Shown: positions 61,672-64,000 of the stretch, one piece after another
Layout: each line of letters opens with the position of its first letter
Position numbering within the stretch: position 1 is the stretch's first letter
From: Paenibacillus lactis
GTDB taxonomy: Bacteria > Bacillota > Bacilli > Paenibacillales > Paenibacillaceae
Direction of reading: 5' to 3'
NCBI RefSeq assembly: GCF_017873605.1
Contig: NZ_JAGGKI010000017.1
Coordinates: 50,149-114,148 of the forward strand
Length of the DNA: 64,000 nt
Position numbers and translations under genes: made by a program
The notes under the pieces: model-generated
Database searches by the model: none
Told to the model about the DNA's origin: nothing
The model's input: only the letters and a program-made list of their open reading frames with translations

Positions 61672-64000
61672 ATGAATCCATGGGGGAAAAGCATGAAACA
61701 ATCATATAAAAGCAATATGGGGAACGGCTTGGTGAGGTTGTGCATCGCTTTGCTGTTCATCCAGTCGTTTCTGATCACGGTACCCTATGACAACGTGTCT
61801 GCTCAAGGGAGTTTTCATCCAGCCTTGAGTGATCGTTGGGGCGGGGTCCAGCAGATTGCAGGAGGGCGTTACCATTCCTTAGCCTTAACTGCGGATGGCG
61901 AAGTGTTAGCTTGGGGATCGAATCAAGGTGGCCGAACTACGGTGCCTGTTGAAGCACAGTCCAGTATTGTCTCGGTTTCCGCAGGACAAGACCACTCTCT
62001 CGCTCTCACATCCGGCGGCGAGGTCATCGCCTGGGGTGGGGGAAGATTCGGCGAAGCCAATGTACCGGCGGAAGCGAAAAGCGATATTATAGCGATTGCA
62101 GCGGGTCCTACTGCCTTCTATTCGTTAGCCCTCACGTCCTCAGGGAAAGTCATTGCCTGGGGCTCCAATTCTAACGGTCAATCGGATGTGCCGGAAGAAG
62201 CGGAGAGCGGCGTTGTAGCCATTGCGGCGGGGTATTGGCATTCTTTAGCGTTAACGGCTGCCGGAGAAGTGATTGCATGGGGAGATGGGCGCGAAGGAAA
62301 ACTCGATGTGCCTGACGAGGTGCAGGGCCAGGTAGTAGCCATTAGTGCAGGATTGCGTCATTCTTTGGCGTTAACTGCTTCGGGCAAGGTGGTTGCTTGG
62401 GGGAGCGACGATTACGGACAATCTTCTGTGCCGGAAGAAGCGGAAAGCGGCGTTATCGCCATTGCGGCAGGGTATGTACATTCTCTGGCCTTGAAATCTG
62501 ACGGCTCTGTCATTGCCTGGGGCATTTCAGACGGTTCGTGGGATGACTACGACTACGGACAAACGGTTGTACCCGAAGCAGCGAAAAGCGGTGTGATCGC
62601 GATTGCAGCGGGATACGGACATTCGCTTGCCTTGAAAGCGGATGGGACGATCATTGCCTGGGGAGATAATGGTCAAGGTCAGACTGACGTGCCGGAACAT
62701 GTCCATGAACGTGTGAAAGCCAAACAATTGGCTGCCGGGAGAAACCATTCGCTTGCGTTAACCTCCGATGGCCAAGTACTCGGCTGGGGAAGCAATCAGT
62801 ACAATCGCCTTGCGATTCCTGCCGATTTGCAAGATGTGCAAGCAATGGATGCAGGGGATTATTTTTCCCTGGCATTAAAAGCCGATGGCACGATTGTGAT
62901 CTGGGGGACGGTTCTCATTATGCGGCGATTCCGCCTGAAGTGCAAGGACAGACAGTGGCAATCAGCGTAGGCAGCTATCACGCTTTGGCGTTGCAAGCCG
63001 ATGGCACAGTCGTTGCCTGGGGTAGAATTGAAGGGGGGGAGAATGATAAGCGGCTCGATGTGCCTGATGATTTGGATCAGGTGATTGCCGTTAGTGCAGG
63101 ATTGTTTCACTCCCTTGCTCTGAAGGTTGACGGTACAGTAGTGATTTGGGGAGCGAATCAATGGAACCAGCTGGATATGCCAGGTGGTCTGCATGATGTA
63201 AAAGCGATTAGCGCAGGACATTACCATTCCTTGGCGCTTAAAACGGATGGTACGGTGATCGCTTGGGGAGATAATACGTATAAACAGTTAGAAGTGCCCG
63301 AAAACCTGCAGGATGTTGTGGCCATCAGTGCAGGTCGCCATCATTCCGTTGCTTTAAGATCGGACGGCACGGTGGTTGCCTGGGGAGATAACACATTTAA
63401 CCAACTCGAAGTTCCTTCTAATTTGCGTGAAGTTGTAGCGATTTCGGCAGGTACACATCTCACGTTAGCCTTGCAAGCTGACGGAGCGATTGTCGGTTGG
63501 GGCTATAATGTCGAGGATCAACTCATCATTCCAACAAGCGATCTCGAAACGATTGAGCTAAGAGATCAAAGCGGTCGGGAATTGGAACTCTTGTTTGATA
63601 CTGTACAACAGGAATACACGGTATTAATTGACAATCATGTTACGTTGGTGAACGTGCTCGCGGCACTGGAAAATGCGGAATTTGCAGCTGTGTATGTGAA
63701 TGGTGAGCGACAATCCGATCAGGTCGAAGGAGTCAATATACCAGTAACCGATGAGCAAACGGTCGTTACCGTGGAAGTCGTCCCTTATTTGCAAAAAAGT
63801 AAAACGTATACGATCACGCTCTCACTAGAAGCGGAGCCAGAGCAAGTATCGAAGCCAGTCGCCAGTCCCGCGGGCGGTGCAGTCTTGGCTGGTACAACGG
63901 TGACGTTGAGCACGACAACGGAAGGAGCAATGATTTACTACACGACGGACGGCAGCACGCCTACTAGTAGCAGTGCCGAATATACCGCGCCCATCGAAGT
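61672..64000 (+). pseudogene. Exported RCC1-repeat protein, one-base frameshift, runs off the window
   Basis: After a signal peptide (LCIALLFIQSFLITVPY, cleavage near VSA) come about 14 RCC1-type repeats of roughly 43 residues (YHSLALTADGEVLAWGS and variants). After these follow a cadherin-like beta-sandwich domain (about 63540-63830) and the start of a chitobiase C-terminal-type domain (TEGAMIYYTTDGSTPTS), open at the right edge. Inside repeat 9 the frame shifts: the GGGGG at 62903-62907 needs a sixth G to read TIVIWGDGSHYAAIPPEV. The first frame ends at 62970; the second is open from there to the edge. RCC1 propellers are protein-interaction modules, so a cell-surface binding role is likely. 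Confidence 0.75.

Noticed and set aside
61840..63540. CRISPR-like or tandem DNA repeats
   Set aside because: The periodicity of about 130 bases is due to RCC1-type protein repeats with variable DNA; there are no constant repeats with unique spacers. No CRISPR array was found anywhere in the window.

Overview
The window looks like a chromosomal accessory region of a spore-forming Firmicute, most likely a Paenibacillus-type organism. Supporting signs are strong AGGAGG ribosome binding sites, frequent GTG and TTG starts, a tricistronic GerA-type spore germination operon, a BceAB-type transporter, a MalT-like LuxR regulator, a copper-amine-oxidase-N stalk protein, and a Zur operator identical to the Bacillus consensus. 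The species cannot be fixed from the sequence alone.

Region 1 (1 to about 21.14 kb) is one end of an integrative conjugative or mobilizable element. It carries secreted or surface proteins (93-5781), a tandem pair of related small proteins, a 2427-residue N6-methylase/SF2-helicase fusion with a tnpV gene overprinted in another frame, a DUF3991/Toprim primase-like protein, a Phd/RelE-type toxin-antitoxin pair, a hairpin-rich probable oriT, MobC, a MOBP-like relaxase, a PcfB/DUF3801 protein, an ArdC-like protein and the start of a VirD4 coupling protein. VirD4 breaks off in mid-gene at about 21.14 kb, so the element is cut here. No VirB4 or other mating-channel gene lies in the window.

Region 2 (21.13-29.1 kb) begins with a response-regulator stub left by that deletion. 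It continues with BceA and a 1060-residue BceB-type permease fused to a PAF-acetylhydrolase-like serine hydrolase, a VanZ-like protein, and broken transposase, XRE-regulator and integrase genes.

Region 3 (29.15-40.2 kb) is a coherent operon behind a strong promoter whose start region is covered by a perfect Zur box. It encodes a substrate-binding lipoprotein, a FecCD-type permease, an ATPase, ChlI-like and ChlD-like AAA proteins, a 1232-residue CobN-like large chelatase subunit and a SAM methyltransferase. The tail of a ZnuB/AdcB-type zinc permease follows. There are no other cobalamin genes and no visible B12 riboswitch. The layout suggests a zinc-starvation system that handles a metal-tetrapyrrole or metallophore. 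This is my main candidate for an undescribed system.

Region 4 (40.3-45.3 kb) holds a TrxB-like flavoprotein, a GAP/LysE-like membrane protein with a divergent TetR regulator and a clear palindromic operator, and a WYL regulator beside a PhnB/VOC protein. tRNA 3-prime-end-like scraps lie around the last pair.

Region 5 (45.3-50.4 kb) is an insertion-sequence graveyard: IS1182-, ISNCY-, IS1380- and IS481/DUF6431-like remnants and a trapped VanZ-like fragment. Region 6 (50.9-64.0 kb) has a germination operon on the minus strand, a secreted protein with a two-component system, a large MalT-like activator, and an RCC1-repeat exported protein that runs off the end.

Several genes carry one- or two-base indels in short homopolymers (near 2889, 22185, 28530 and 62905). 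Either the region is decaying or the assembly has residual indel errors; raw reads would decide.
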